DNA of 38,254 nt. Source: Planctomycetota bacterium (lineage in GTDB: Bacteria > Planctomycetota > JACQVV01). The position numbers were made by a program, and so were the translations under genes. The notes beneath the pieces were generated by a model. It was not told where the DNA came from, ran no database searches, and saw only the letters and a program-made list of their open reading frames with translations. Location: positions 1 through 38,254 of the forward strand of contig JACQVV010000456.1 of the NCBI GenBank assembly GCA_016209595.1, given 5' to 3'. How positions within the stretch are numbered: position 1 is the stretch's first letter; every line of letters begins with the position of its first letter. Positions 14,109 to 23,399 of this stretch are shown piece after piece.

Positions 14109-16127
14109 GTGAAACGTACCCCTGCGGTCGTCCTCTCCATTCTGGCGGCGGCGCTCCCGTTCCGGGGCGCCGCCGCGCAGGGGACGGAGGAGCGGCTCTC
14201 GCGGATCGCCGACCTCGAGGACCGGCGAACCCTTGGAGAGGATGGCGGCCTCATTGCGCTCTCGCGCGACGCGGAGCCGGCCGTCCGGGAGCGTGCGGTC
14301 GTCGCATTGGGACGGATCCAGGACGCGGCCGCGGCGGACGCGCTCGTCCTCTTACTCGCCGACGAGGTCGTAGAGGTCCGCCGCGCGGCCGCCTTCGCCC
14401 TCGGTCAGACCCTCGCCCCCCAGGCAGTCGAGCCCCTCCAGGCGGCCCTCGCGGATCCCGACCCCGAGCTCCGGGCTCTCGCCACCGAAGCCCTGGGCAA
14501 GATGAAGTCCAAGGAATCGCGCGCCGCCGTCGAGAGGCTCCTCGGCGACCCCGAGCCCGCGGTCCGGGAGCTCGCCGCCCTCGCCCTCGGGAAGCTAGGC
14601 GAGGCCGACTCGATCGAAGCCCTCCGGAGGGCGCTCGATCGGGAACCTCGTCCCGACCCCGAGTTCGAGTGGCGGATTCTCTACGCCATCGGCCGGATCG
14701 GCGGGCCCGCCGCGGTCCCGCTCCTTTCCGCCGCGACGACGAGGAGAACCGTCCTCTCGCGAACCTTCGCCGCGCTCTTCCTCGCTAGAATCGCGACCCC
14801 ATCCTGCGAGGCGCCGCTCCGCGAGCTCGCGACCGACCCGGAACCCATGGTCGCCGCCTCCGCCGCCCGAGGGCTCGCGTCGTTCCCGGGGGAGCCCGCC
14901 GAGCAGGCGCTCGCGCGCGCGCTGGCCCACCCGAACTTCCATGTCCGGGGCGAGGCGGCCCGCGCGCTCGCGGCGATCCGGACCCGTCGCCGGATCCCGG
15001 CCCTCGAGCGTGCTCTCGAGAAGGACCCCTCCCGCACCGTTCGCCGGGCCGCGTTCCACGCCCTCGTCCGACTCGCCCACCCGGCCGCCGAGGCGCGCCT
15101 CCGCGAGCTCATACCGGTCGCGGGGGTCGACACCGAGTCGGCATGGCTCCTTGTCGCCGCCGCGGGCGCGATCGGAGAGCGCGTGGCGGCGGGCGGCGAT
15201 CCGGAAGCGACGCGGCTTGCCGGGGAGATCTTCCGCGGGGAGTCGAGCCTCGCCGGGCCACGAGCCCCTCCGGGGGTGGACGTCGCGCGCGCGGCGATCC
15301 TCGAGGGCGCGGCCGCCGCTCCAAGCGAGAACGAGGAGGCCTTCGCCCTCCTTCTTTCGGGCCTCGCCATCCCCGACCTCGCCGTCCGGGGAACGGCTGC
15401 CGACGCCCTCCGCAGCCGGGGAGACGCGCGGGCGGTCGGCGCGCTCGCGGAGGCCTACAAGGACTCTCTCACGCGCGAGGGAGAGTACGAGGTGCGCGAG
15501 TACCTCGTGGAAGCCTTGAGCGCGATCGACGATCCCTCGGTCCTCCCCCTTCTCGAAAAAGCCCTCGCCGACCCCGCGCCCTCGGTGCGCGAGGTCGCGG
15601 CGAACTCGATCGAGAAGCGGACCGGGAAACGCCCCGAGGTCGCGATCCTTCCGGCCACCTACCGCGCGCCGCCGGCGGGTCTCGAGCCGAGGCCCGGCGC
15701 GGCGTCGCGGGTCACCTTCGAGACGGAGAAGGGGACGATCGAGATCGACCTCTACCCCGCGGACGCTCCGGCCCACGTCGCGAACTTCCTCTCGCTCATC
15801 GAGAAGGGGTTCTACGACGGCAAGACGATCCACCGCGTCGTCTGGCCCTTCGTCGTCCAGGGCGGAGACCCCCGGGGTGACGGCTGGGGAGACGCCGGGT
15901 ACACGATTCGCGACGAGGTGGGCCGGCGCCGTTTCGTGCGAGGCACGCTCGGCATGCCCAAGGCCGGGAAGGACACCGGAGGCTGCCAGTTCTTCGTCGC
16001 CCATCTCCCCACGCCCCACCTCGACGGGAACTACACCGTCTTCGGACAGGTCGTCGTGGGCCTTTCGGTCCTCGACTCACTCGAAGTCGGCGACCGGATT
16101 CTTTCCGCCCGCGCGGTCGGTCGGTAG
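14109..16127 (+). CDS. Secreted HEAT-repeat protein fused to a cyclophilin-type prolyl isomerase
   Basis: The 672-residue product starts at GTG 14109, preceded by GACGAG, and has a signal peptide ending near AAAQ (residue 24). Residues of about 30-525 are HEAT/PBS-lyase-like helical repeats of the type PAVRERAVVALGRI and EVRRAAAFALGQ, about 13 units, which make a curved binding scaffold. Residues of about 532-672 are a cyclophilin: FETEKGTIEIDLYP, the catalytic Arg in IHRVV, QGGDP, GCQFFVAH and LDGNYTVFGQV. The active-site Arg and the Gln/Phe positions are kept, so isomerase activity is likely. The fusion suggests a periplasmic chaperone that presents bound clients to the isomerase; that is inference. 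It closely follows the Pro-Gln lipoprotein gene. Confidence 0.9.
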   Translation: MKRTPAVVLSILAAALPFRGAAAQGTEERLSRIADLEDRRTLGEDGGLIALSRDAEPAVRERAVVALGRIQDAAAADALVLLLADEVVEVRRAAAFALGQTLAPQAVEPLQAALADPDPELRALATEALGKMKSKESRAAVERLLGDPEPAVRELAALALGKLGEADSIEALRRALDREPRPDPEFEWRILYAIGRIGGPAAVPLLSAATTRRTVLSRTFAALFLARIATPSCEAPLRELATDPEPMVAASAARGLASFPGEPAEQALARALAHPNFHVRGEAARALAAIRTRRRIPALERALEKDPSRTVRRAAFHALVRLAHPAAEARLRELIPVAGVDTESAWLLVAAAGAIGERVAAGGDPEATRLAGEIFRGESSLAGPRAPPGVDVARAAILEGAAAAPSENEEAFALLLSGLAIPDLAVRGTAADALRSRGDARAVGALAEAYKDSLTREGEYEVREYLVEALSAIDDPSVLPLLEKALADPAPSVREVAANSIEKRTGKRPEVAILPATYRAPPAGLEPRPGAASRVTFETEKGTIEIDLYPADAPAHVANFLSLIEKGFYDGKTIHRVVWPFVVQGGDPRGDGWGDAGYTIRDEVGRRRFVRGTLGMPKAGKDTGGCQFFVAHLPTPHLDGNYTVFGQVVVGLSVLDSLEVGDRILSARAVGR

Positions 16128-16131
16128 ATTC

Positions 16132-16638
16132 GTGCCAGTCGTCGGTCATTTCCGGCCCGGGGCGTCCGAATCGGCACGCCGGGAGGCGGTGCGCCGTCTC
16201 TCGTCGCTCTCCGGGAAGCCCTTCGCCGAGGACTACGCCCGCGTATCCGGGGCCGGGCCCCTGGAGCTCGAACTCGAAAGGGTCTGGCCGCTCGCCGGCG
16301 CCCTCCTCGCCCTCCACGACACGGACGCCGAGCCCCGGCGGCTCTGCCTCTTCTTCCCCGAACCGCGCGGGATCCTCATGAAGCGCCTGCGCTCCGCGGG
16401 CAACGCGGAGGAGCTCGCCCCTCTCTTCGGCGCCGACCTCGACTGGGACTACCGCCACGAACGGGACGGCGTCCTCGTGGTCGCGTCCTACGCGGCCGGC
16501 GAGCCCGCCGAGGCGCTCGGCGACCGGGTCGTGGGCCTCGCCGAAACGCTCGCCAAGGTGGACAAGAAATCGCTCGCCCGCTGGGTCGCGAAATTCGTTT
16601 CTAGTCAGGACGTCGCCCCGGGCGCCGCGGGAGAGTGA
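16132..16638 (+). CDS. Small protein of unknown function
   Basis: GTG 16132 lies 4 bp after the previous stop and gives 168 residues, soluble by appearance with no signal peptide. I do not recognise a family. It has a mixed alpha/beta look: SSLSGKPFAEDYARV, a hydrophobic LAGALLALHD, RLCLFFPEPRG and LDWDYRHERDG, and a helical C-terminus with KSLARWVAKF. Two short pieces of it, the DNA for WDYRHERD and for VAKF, recur fused together at 25017-25067 with 27 identical bases. This shows that a relative of the gene once existed downstream. It is the last gene of the 11957-16638 run and ends facing the secretion ATPase gene. Confidence 0.65.
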   Translation: MPVVGHFRPGASESARREAVRRLSSLSGKPFAEDYARVSGAGPLELELERVWPLAGALLALHDTDAEPRRLCLFFPEPRGILMKRLRSAGNAEELAPLFGADLDWDYRHERDGVLVVASYAAGEPAEALGDRVVGLAETLAKVDKKSLARWVAKFVSSQDVAPGAAGE

Positions 16639-16754
16639 GCCCGTCGATCTTCCTCGGTCCGGGGCGCGTGAAGAAGCCGCTCATTGTTGGCTGCTGCCTC
16701 GAGCCGGTCGCATGCGCAACCTGCTTGTAGGCGCTACTCCGCCTCAAAGCACAG

Positions 16755-18623
16755 CTAACGCTCTCGCGAGATCAGCGCCCCGCAGAAGGGACAGTTCCTC
16801 CATGCCGCGTCCATCTCCCGGGCGCAGCTCGAGCAGACCGGCTTGGAGGGGGGGGACAGGGGAGGCGGAGCCGGGCGCTCGGCGACCGGAGCGCTCTCGT
16901 CCGTCGGGATGACGCGGAGGAGCTCCTCGACCGTGGTCACGCCCTCGTCGACCTTGGTCATCGCGACCTCGAGGAGCGTCTCCATGCCGGCCGCCCGCGC
17001 CGCGGTCAGGATCTTGTGCTCGCTGGCGCTCTCTCCGATCAGCCGGCGGACCTCGCCCCCCACTTCCAGCGTCTCGTAGACGCCGATCCGCCCGAGGTAG
17101 CCGGTCCGGTGGCACTCCATGCAACCCTTGCCGGACCAGTAGGTGCCGGTCGCGGGCCGGCCGAGCCTCTCGAGCAGGGCGGGAGATGGCTGATGAGGCG
17201 CCTTGCACTCGCGGCAGATCCGCCGGACCAGGCGCTGGGCGAAGATGGCCAGGAGCGAGGAGTAGAGGGTCGTGGGATCGACGCCGAGGTCCCGGAGCCG
17301 GGCGATCGTGGCGACCGCGCTGTTGGTGTGGAGCGTCGATAGGACGAGGTGCCCGGTCATCGATGCTTGCATCGCGATCTCGGCCGTCTCCGCGTCCCGG
17401 ATCTCGCCAACCAGAATGACGTCGGGGTCCTGCCGGAGCACGGACCGGAGAACCTTGGCGAAGGTCAGGCCGATATGGGCGCGTACCGGGACTTGGGTCA
17501 CGCCCTCGAGCCGGTATTCGACGGGATCCTCGATCGTGACGGTCTTGACGCTCCGCTGCACGATCGCGCCGAGCGCCCCATAGAGCGTCGTGGTCTTGCC
17601 GCTCCCGGTGGGGCCGGTGACGAGGATCATCCCCTGGGGCTTCTCGATCGAGCGGGTGAGGCACGCCATCGACCGCCCGTCGAGACCCAGCTCGGCCAGA
17701 TCGATCCGCTTCTGGTGGAGGATCCGCAGAACGACCGTCTCGCCCTCGAGGCCGGGCAGGGTCGAGACGCGGAGGTCGAGGTCCCGGCCCCGGTGGTTGA
17801 CCCGGATCCGCCCGTCCTGGGGCAGTCGCTTCTCCGCGATGTCGAGGTTGCCGAGGACCTTGAGCCGGGAGACGACGCCCGCCTGGATGCTCTTCGGGAT
17901 GTCCATGAGCTCGACGAGGACGCCGTCGATCCTTCCCCGGACCACGAGCCCCTGGCCGACCGGCTCGAAATGGAGGTCGCTGCACGCCTTCTGGATGCCG
18001 AGCTCGATCGTCTGCTGGACGAGCCGGGAGATCGGTCGCTCGACCTGGTCGTCGGACCCGAGAATCTCCTCGAGGAGCTGGGCCTCGTCTTCCTCGTCCT
18101 CCAGGTACTGGCTACGGACCTCCTCGAGGACGAACCGGAGCGCCGCCTCCTCCTGGGCATCGCCCAGGTTCCGCTGGATCGCCTGCATCAGGTCGTCGTA
18201 GGTCGTGATGACGGGCTGGACGGTCCTCCCGAGGAGGAATGCGATCTCCTCCCGATGGCCGAGATTCGTCGGGTCGACCATGGCGACCTTGGCCGACTCG
18301 CCTTCGATCCCGATCGGCAGGGCGAGGTAGAGCAGGGCCTGCTCGCGCGAGACGAGCTGGCTGGCCGTCTTGTCGACCTCCAGCCACGCGCCGGGCACGA
18401 ACGGGATGTCGAGGTGGCCGGCCAGGGCCATCGCGATCTGCGTCGCCGTCAAGTACCCCGCTTCGACGAGGAACTCCCCGGGGTAGTTCTCTACCTCGAC
18501 TTCGCGATCCCGATAGACGGCAAATTGCTTGTCGGAGATTAGTCCGAGATCCAGGAGAGTCTCGACCAGTGGCATCGCGGGATTCCCAGACAACGGCGGG
18601 GCCCTAGACTTTAGCCAGATCAT
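16755..18623 (-). CDS. Type II secretion / type IV pilus assembly ATPase (GspE/PilB family)
   Basis: The 622-residue product is a hexameric motor ATPase. The N-terminal part (about 17-160) has two short helical modules typical of GspE/MshE N-domains (ETLLDLGLISDKQ, GEFLVEAGYLTATQ). The core shows CSDLHFEP (214-221), EKRLPQDGR, Walker A GPTGSGKT (337-344), Asp box TIEDPVEY, Walker B DPDVILVGEIRD (399-410), the His box GHLVLSTLHTN (424-434) and the zinc motif of CRECK and CMECH (Cys 470, 473, 501, 504). After the family's usual end there is a Pro-rich linker and a second zinc ribbon (Cys 597, 600, 611, 614), which is unusual. ATG 18623 has GAGGA 7 nt upstream; ATG 18575 is an alternative nearer to the family's usual N-terminus. 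It is divergent from the GspK-like gene. Confidence 0.93.
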   Translation of the reverse strand: MIWLKSRAPPLSGNPAMPLVETLLDLGLISDKQFAVYRDREVEVENYPGEFLVEAGYLTATQIAMALAGHLDIPFVPGAWLEVDKTASQLVSREQALLYLALPIGIEGESAKVAMVDPTNLGHREEIAFLLGRTVQPVITTYDDLMQAIQRNLGDAQEEAALRFVLEEVRSQYLEDEEDEAQLLEEILGSDDQVERPISRLVQQTIELGIQKACSDLHFEPVGQGLVVRGRIDGVLVELMDIPKSIQAGVVSRLKVLGNLDIAEKRLPQDGRIRVNHRGRDLDLRVSTLPGLEGETVVLRILHQKRIDLAELGLDGRSMACLTRSIEKPQGMILVTGPTGSGKTTTLYGALGAIVQRSVKTVTIEDPVEYRLEGVTQVPVRAHIGLTFAKVLRSVLRQDPDVILVGEIRDAETAEIAMQASMTGHLVLSTLHTNSAVATIARLRDLGVDPTTLYSSLLAIFAQRLVRRICRECKAPHQPSPALLERLGRPATGTYWSGKGCMECHRTGYLGRIGVYETLEVGGEVRRLIGESASEHKILTAARAAGMETLLEVAMTKVDEGVTTVEELLRVIPTDESAPVAERPAPPPLSPPSKPVCSSCAREMDAAWRNCPFCGALISRER

Positions 18624-18631
18624 GTTATCAT
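18623..18631 (+). promoter_or_regulatory. Extended -10 promoter, possibly leaderless, for the GspK-like gene
   Basis: TGT-TATCAT (18623-18631) is an extended -10 box with 5 of 6 consensus bases. The GTG start at 18639 lies exactly 7 nt after it, where transcription would begin. The mRNA would then have no leader. It overlaps the start of the divergent ATPase gene. Confidence 0.5.
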
Positions 18632-18638
18632 CCTCACT

Positions 18639-21635
18639 GTGGGGAAAATCTCGCTTTTGAACCGGGGCGCGGGCCTCATCATCGCGGTGGCAGCCCTGGC
18701 GGTCCTATCGCTCCTGGTGGCGTCCTTTGCGCGTCTCATGTCCGTGGAGCGGACGGTCGCCCGACTGCAGGTCGAGCAGGTCCACGTCAGGTTCGTCAGC
18801 CATGCAGCCGTCGAGTATGCCGTCGCCGCGCTCGAAGACACGTCGACCCGCGACCTCGTGGCCGATCCGAACGCGGATTGGTACTACGCTCCCCGGGGCG
18901 ACGGGACCTTCCCTCCCCTCGCCGAATCGGACGATCCGTCGTTCGAGGTCGGCGAAACCTCGTATTCGGGCACCATGGCGCTCGACGGCCGCACCGGCCG
19001 CTTCAAGCTCCGCGCCCTCGACACGGCCGCGCTGATCCACGTGAACGACGCCCATCCCGGCCTCGAACGGATCCTTTCCCAGCTCGCCGGCTTCCTGGGT
19101 CTCGATCCCGGGATCGGCACCCGGGTGGTCGGCGTCGCGCCCTACGGTTCGAAACCCGATCTCCACCGCGTCCTCTCGGGAGACGAATACGAGATCCTCG
19201 CCCCCTATCTCACCTGCCACGGCGTCCCCGACCCCCGGACGCTCTCGACCGGCCTCGGCCCGGAACCGCGAGCTCCGATCGGCGTCAACACCGCCGGCCG
19301 CCACCTCCTGGCCGCCATCTTCTCGGGACTCTCGGCTCGCAACGGCGCGATCGCCAGCGTTCCGATCACCCCGGCTCAGGCCCTGAGCCTCGCCGACCGG
19401 ATCGTGCTCGAGCGATCGACGCGGCCGTTTGCCACGCGGGCCGAGTTCGATGCTTTCCTGGCCGGGCCGGGGGCGGCCGCGGCCGGACTGACGGATCTCG
19501 AGGTCGAGTGCCTCCAGGTGGCCCTCGATCCGAACTTCCGGCCGCAGGATCTGAACCACGACCTTCCTCACGCCCGGCGCTTCGACGTCCGCCACATCGA
19601 GTCGAGGACGACCGAGCTGACGTTCCGGCCGAGCGGGATCTACGAGGTCGACGTCCATGCCGAGGTTCTTGGTCAGGCCGGCGACATCGTGGCGCGCCAT
19701 GGCCTCCGGACGGTGGTCCGAGTGACGAGGGCCTTCCGATACACGACCCAGGCCGATTTCGAGGCCGCCTGGACCGCTTCGAACGGGACGTGGTCGCACC
19801 CGGAACCGACGGCCGTCAGCGCCGAGGGGATCCACCTGGGTAGCGCGGGGGTGACCGAGGTCGCCTTCGAGGTCATGCTCTACCATCCGGACACCGAGAA
19901 CCGGAGGGCGGGCGTCAAGTTCAAGGATCTCTTCCTGGACTTCCAGAGTTCGCCGAGCATGCCGGTCCCCTTCGCCAGTCCGCCCTGGACCTCGGCCACG
20001 ACAGGAGAAGGCGAGGTCTCATTCGGCGGAGGCGAGGCGCAGCTCGATGTCGACGGCAATGAGGAGGGGACAGCCCGGATCTCGCACGCCGTCGGCGTGG
20101 CGGAGCCTCCGACCCGCTTGAGGTTCACGGCCCAGGTGCAGCCGAACCGCGACATCGACGTGACCTTCGTCGCCAAGATCCGGGACGGCGCGACGGACGT
20201 GGGCTACTACGTCATCCACTGGGGCGACAACCTCTTCGTCCCGCCCGACCCTTCTGTCCCGATCGAGGTCCAGGCGTTCCCTGAGGGGGAAGGCAACAAG
20301 GCCTATACCTTCGACCTGAGCGGGATCGCGCACGGAGGCGGTTCGGTCACGGTGCCCCGCGGCGTACCTGCCGCCGCGCCGCCGCCTTCGATCCTCGCGG
20401 GATCGATCGCCCTGGGCTGGAAGCCTTCGGCGGCGGACTCCCAGGCATCCTTCTACGCTCACGCGTTCGGGGACCTCCGGTACGAACGGGCCGTCCACGC
20501 CGACGCGGCGATGGACGAGCCGGACGCGCTCCCCGGCGAGACCTCGGTCGGGACCGTGCACGCGGGGGGCGACCGTTTCGCCGACGGGGCCTACTTCTCG
20601 CGGACGCGCGACCGCGTGCGGAGCTACGCCAGCCAGTCGGCGGCCGCCCCCGGGGGGCCGGCCAACCTGGCCGACCGGAACGGCTACGTACGCTTCTGGT
20701 TCAAGCCGGACGACGAAAACGGAGCGGGGGGCGAGGTCGCCCTCTTCAACGGCACGAACCTCGCATCCGCGACGAGCGGCATCCACACCGCCCTCTCCCT
20801 CGCGGGCGGGGAGCTCCGGCTGATGCGTTTCTACTTCGCCTCGACGGTTCCTCGAGGTTCGCCCGCTCCGGCGGTCGTCCTCGACCGGATCCCGGCAGGC
20901 GCCTTTCTGCGGGTCTTCGATCCGAACGTCGACGCCGCGGTCCTCGCCGGACCGCGGCCGGCCGAGCTCGTCGAACCGGCGTTCACCTACTACGAGGTAC
21001 GCAAGAACGTAGCCTTCGAGGCGCATCGCTGGGTCCAGATCGAGTTCTGGTGGGAGGACTGGACCCGATGCCGGCTGAGGGTCGACGGAAACGGCGCCCC
21101 CGACCTCGAGGCTTCCGAGGCCGACACGATCTGGAGCCTCGCTGGCGATGCCAGGAACGACTTCGGCGTCGGACCGCGTTGGGTCGATCGGACCTTCAAC
21201 CCCGAGATCCTCCCCGATGGGACCTTCGCCGGCCTGGAGGCAGTCCCCTCTCCAATCGCGGGCTTCCTCCTCGACGTCGGCGAGGACCGCTACGTCGCCG
21301 GCGACGATCCGAGCGCGCCGGTCGCCTGGTACGACATGACCCTGACGCTGCCGGACCTGGGGGATCCGGTGGCCATCTGCTGGACGGCGCGCCAGGTCGA
21401 GAGCGCCCGCGTCGACGTCGCGCTGGCGTCGATCCTCCTTGCCCCCGGGGAGGGCGAGGGAGCTCCCTGGCCCCCCCAGGCGAGCGCCGGGCTGCCCTCG
21501 GTGCCCGTGCGGGTCTTCTTCACGCGCGATCCGCTCGTGCCTCTTCGCGAGACGCCGCTTCTCGAGGACCTGACGTTCGTCTTCTCGACCCCGGCCAAGG
21601 TCCTCGAGTGGAGTGAGGACAATGTTCCCCGATGA
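18639..21635 (+). CDS. Giant GspK-like minor pseudopilin with lectin-like C-terminal region
   Basis: The 998-residue protein opens with a type IV pilin-like N-terminus. A short basic leader (MGKISLLNRG) is followed by a hydrophobic helix (about 12-33), with likely prepilin peptidase cleavage after Gly10. Residues of about 40-365 follow the GspK plan: an NTA motif (GVNTAGRHLLAAIF, about 215-228), PITPAQALSLADRIV, TRAEFDAFL and a closing strand region, SGIYEVDVHAEVLGQAG to HGLRTVVRV. GspK caps the pseudopilus tip in type II secretion and is usually about 320 residues. Here about 620 extra residues follow, including a laminin G/lectin-like part (about 680-830: GYVRFWFKPDDENG, HRWVQIEFWWEDW, CRLRVDGNG). 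This tail could bind a surface or secreted ligand. It overlaps the next gene by 14 bp. Confidence 0.8.
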   Translation: MGKISLLNRGAGLIIAVAALAVLSLLVASFARLMSVERTVARLQVEQVHVRFVSHAAVEYAVAALEDTSTRDLVADPNADWYYAPRGDGTFPPLAESDDPSFEVGETSYSGTMALDGRTGRFKLRALDTAALIHVNDAHPGLERILSQLAGFLGLDPGIGTRVVGVAPYGSKPDLHRVLSGDEYEILAPYLTCHGVPDPRTLSTGLGPEPRAPIGVNTAGRHLLAAIFSGLSARNGAIASVPITPAQALSLADRIVLERSTRPFATRAEFDAFLAGPGAAAAGLTDLEVECLQVALDPNFRPQDLNHDLPHARRFDVRHIESRTTELTFRPSGIYEVDVHAEVLGQAGDIVARHGLRTVVRVTRAFRYTTQADFEAAWTASNGTWSHPEPTAVSAEGIHLGSAGVTEVAFEVMLYHPDTENRRAGVKFKDLFLDFQSSPSMPVPFASPPWTSATTGEGEVSFGGGEAQLDVDGNEEGTARISHAVGVAEPPTRLRFTAQVQPNRDIDVTFVAKIRDGATDVGYYVIHWGDNLFVPPDPSVPIEVQAFPEGEGNKAYTFDLSGIAHGGGSVTVPRGVPAAAPPPSILAGSIALGWKPSAADSQASFYAHAFGDLRYERAVHADAAMDEPDALPGETSVGTVHAGGDRFADGAYFSRTRDRVRSYASQSAAAPGGPANLADRNGYVRFWFKPDDENGAGGEVALFNGTNLASATSGIHTALSLAGGELRLMRFYFASTVPRGSPAPAVVLDRIPAGAFLRVFDPNVDAAVLAGPRPAELVEPAFTYYEVRKNVAFEAHRWVQIEFWWEDWTRCRLRVDGNGAPDLEASEADTIWSLAGDARNDFGVGPRWVDRTFNPEILPDGTFAGLEAVPSPIAGFLLDVGEDRYVAGDDPSAPVAWYDMTLTLPDLGDPVAICWTARQVESARVDVALASILLAPGEGEGAPWPPQASAGLPSVPVRVFFTRDPLVPLRETPLLEDLTFVFSTPAKVLEWSEDNVPR

Positions 21636-23355
21636 GAACGCCCCGGTCCCGATCGGCGAGTTCCTGATCGCCCAGGGCCTCCTGCAACCCGAACAGCTCC
21701 ATCGGGCCCGCTTCTATTCGAGGAAGCTCGCCGAGGCCGGCCGGCCAGCGGCGCTCCGGACGATCCTCGTCGATCTCCGATTCGCCGAGCGGGCCGACGC
21801 CGAGCGGACCGAGGCCATTCTCGACGAGAACCGGACCGATCTGGCGCCCCTGCGCCGCGCGCTGCAGAAGATCGTCGACGTGGGCCGGGAGAGGACGGGC
21901 GACGAGATCGAGATCCTCGAGGAGGCCGGGATCGATGGGGCCTCGCCCGGAACCGACTGGCGGCCCAACGAGGGCTCGCACTGGAGCGACCGCGAGAGCG
22001 AGGAGGTCCGGACGAAGGTCGTGGCCGAGGAGTTCGGGCTCTCGAACGCGAAGTCCGTCCTCCGGCTCTTCGATGGGATGGCGACCTCGGTCGTCGCGAT
22101 GATGCGCCTCCTCGCCTGCCAGCGCGATCTCGATAGCCTGGGGCTCCACGTCCCGCTGGAGGCGCTCGCGATCGAACTCGGCATGGTCGACTCCGCGACC
22201 CTCGAGGAGAGGAAAGAGAAGGCGCGCGAGGAGAAGGCGCTCCGGAAGGGACCCCGGAAGCGGATCCTGCGGACCCACCAGGCTGCGCCCGTCGTCACCT
22301 ACCTCACCTCCGCCGTGGCGCTGGTCAGCGCCGGCCTCGCGGGCTGGGCCGTCCTGGTGTCGCTCTCCGGCACGGTCCGGGTGGACGACTTCGGTTCGAG
22401 GCCCGCGACCCCAAAGGAGCTCGAGGAGAAGGTGGCGCTCGCCATGAAGGCGCCCAAGGCCGGCCGGCGAGGCCGGGAGCCTGAGCCCTGGCCGGTCCGG
22501 GATCCTCGTCCCGGGCCGCTCGCACCGACGCGGCTCCCCGTCGAGGAGAGGGATCGCCTGCTGGGCGAGTTCGCGAAGATCGAAGCCCCCGAGGACCGCG
22601 CGGAGGGCGTAGAGGCCTCCCGCTACGAGCGCCCGGACGTCCTCCGTCTTCGGGCCCATCCGCTCCGAGAGATCGTGGCGGTCGAGATCGAGGGCGAGAC
22701 CGCCTTCCCCGACCGCACCGTCCTGCTCCTCGAGATCCGCTACCGGGGGAGCGCCTTCGCGACCCGGCGCCTGGCCGTCGAGAGCGGACGCTTCGAGGCC
22801 GTCTTGGAGCTCGAATCGGAGAAAGAGACCTGCCTGGCCGGCGTCTACTCCGCGGAGCTCTGGTACCGACCCCGGATCCAGACCCCGGTCGGCGAAGGGA
22901 ACCCCGTCCTGGCCCAGGCCGCGTTCCCCCTCGGTACGCCAGATCGCTACCGGGAGGAGGACGAGGCGATCCGGATCTTCCTGGGACATGCGGCAGCCGA
23001 CCTGGCTCGGATCCGGTCCGCCATCGAGGCCGAGCTCGTGAAGCGACTCGCCCTGGAGGACCACCGCCGGGCAAGCGATGGGTGGGTCGCGTTCGCCCGC
23101 CGCTGGGAGCCGGACACGGCCAGGATCAAGGACGAGCTCCAGCGCTCGCGCCGAAGCGTCCGAGCCCACCGCTACCCCAGCGCGATCGACTCCCTTCTCG
23201 AGCAGATCGAGGACCTGGCCGAGACATGCCGGTTCGCCCGAGCCGTCCTCTCTGGCGAGGAGCGGCGGGAGGACCTCGCCGCCCTGCTCCGCGGACTGCG
23301 CGCGCGCGAGGACCGGCTCGCTTCGTGGCAATCGCCCCCCGAAAAGGATCGCTAG
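21622..23355 (+). CDS. Membrane protein with GspE-N-like start, pilus-locus partner
   Basis: ATG 21622 gives 577 residues; GTG 21613 is an alternative. It overlaps the end of the GspK-like gene, so the two are cotranscribed. Residues of about 10-70 have the pattern IGEFLIAQGLLQPEQL, then a second helix pair. This is similar in style to the N-terminal modules of secretion ATPases such as the one encoded divergently here. A charged helical cytoplasmic part (about 125-220) is followed by one membrane helix (about 225-249). The remainder (about 250-577) has a beta-rich central region (VLRLRAHPLREIVAVEIEG, TVLLLEIRYRG) and a helical coiled-coil-like end. It could bridge cytoplasmic motor and periplasm, as GspL or PilM/N-type proteins do. 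No direct family match is recognised. Confidence 0.7.
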   Translation: MFPDENAPVPIGEFLIAQGLLQPEQLHRARFYSRKLAEAGRPAALRTILVDLRFAERADAERTEAILDENRTDLAPLRRALQKIVDVGRERTGDEIEILEEAGIDGASPGTDWRPNEGSHWSDRESEEVRTKVVAEEFGLSNAKSVLRLFDGMATSVVAMMRLLACQRDLDSLGLHVPLEALAIELGMVDSATLEERKEKAREEKALRKGPRKRILRTHQAAPVVTYLTSAVALVSAGLAGWAVLVSLSGTVRVDDFGSRPATPKELEEKVALAMKAPKAGRRGREPEPWPVRDPRPGPLAPTRLPVEERDRLLGEFAKIEAPEDRAEGVEASRYERPDVLRLRAHPLREIVAVEIEGETAFPDRTVLLLEIRYRGSAFATRRLAVESGRFEAVLELESEKETCLAGVYSAELWYRPRIQTPVGEGNPVLAQAAFPLGTPDRYREEDEAIRIFLGHAAADLARIRSAIEAELVKRLALEDHRRASDGWVAFARRWEPDTARIKDELQRSRRSVRAHRYPSAIDSLLEQIEDLAETCRFARAVLSGEERREDLAALLRGLRAREDRLASWQSPPEKDR

Positions 23356-23386
23356 GCGCCTCGACGCCTCGCAGACGAGTCGAGGG

Positions 23387-23392
23387 TATAAT
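23387..23392 (+). promoter_or_regulatory. Perfect -10 box directly before the HDOD gene (possible leaderless mRNA)
   Basis: TATAAT (23387-23392) is followed after exactly 7 nt (CCCGGCG) by the ATG at 23400. There is no ribosome site between them. No clear -35 box is visible 16-18 bp upstream. The geometry matches that at 18626-18639. Confidence 0.6.
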
Positions 23393-23399
23393 CCCGGCG

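Noticed and set aside
16639..16754. Possible tRNA or terminator between the convergent genes
   Set aside because: No cloverleaf could be folded by eye. The only hairpin is a 5-bp AGGCG/CGCCT stem (about 16732-16747) without a T-run.
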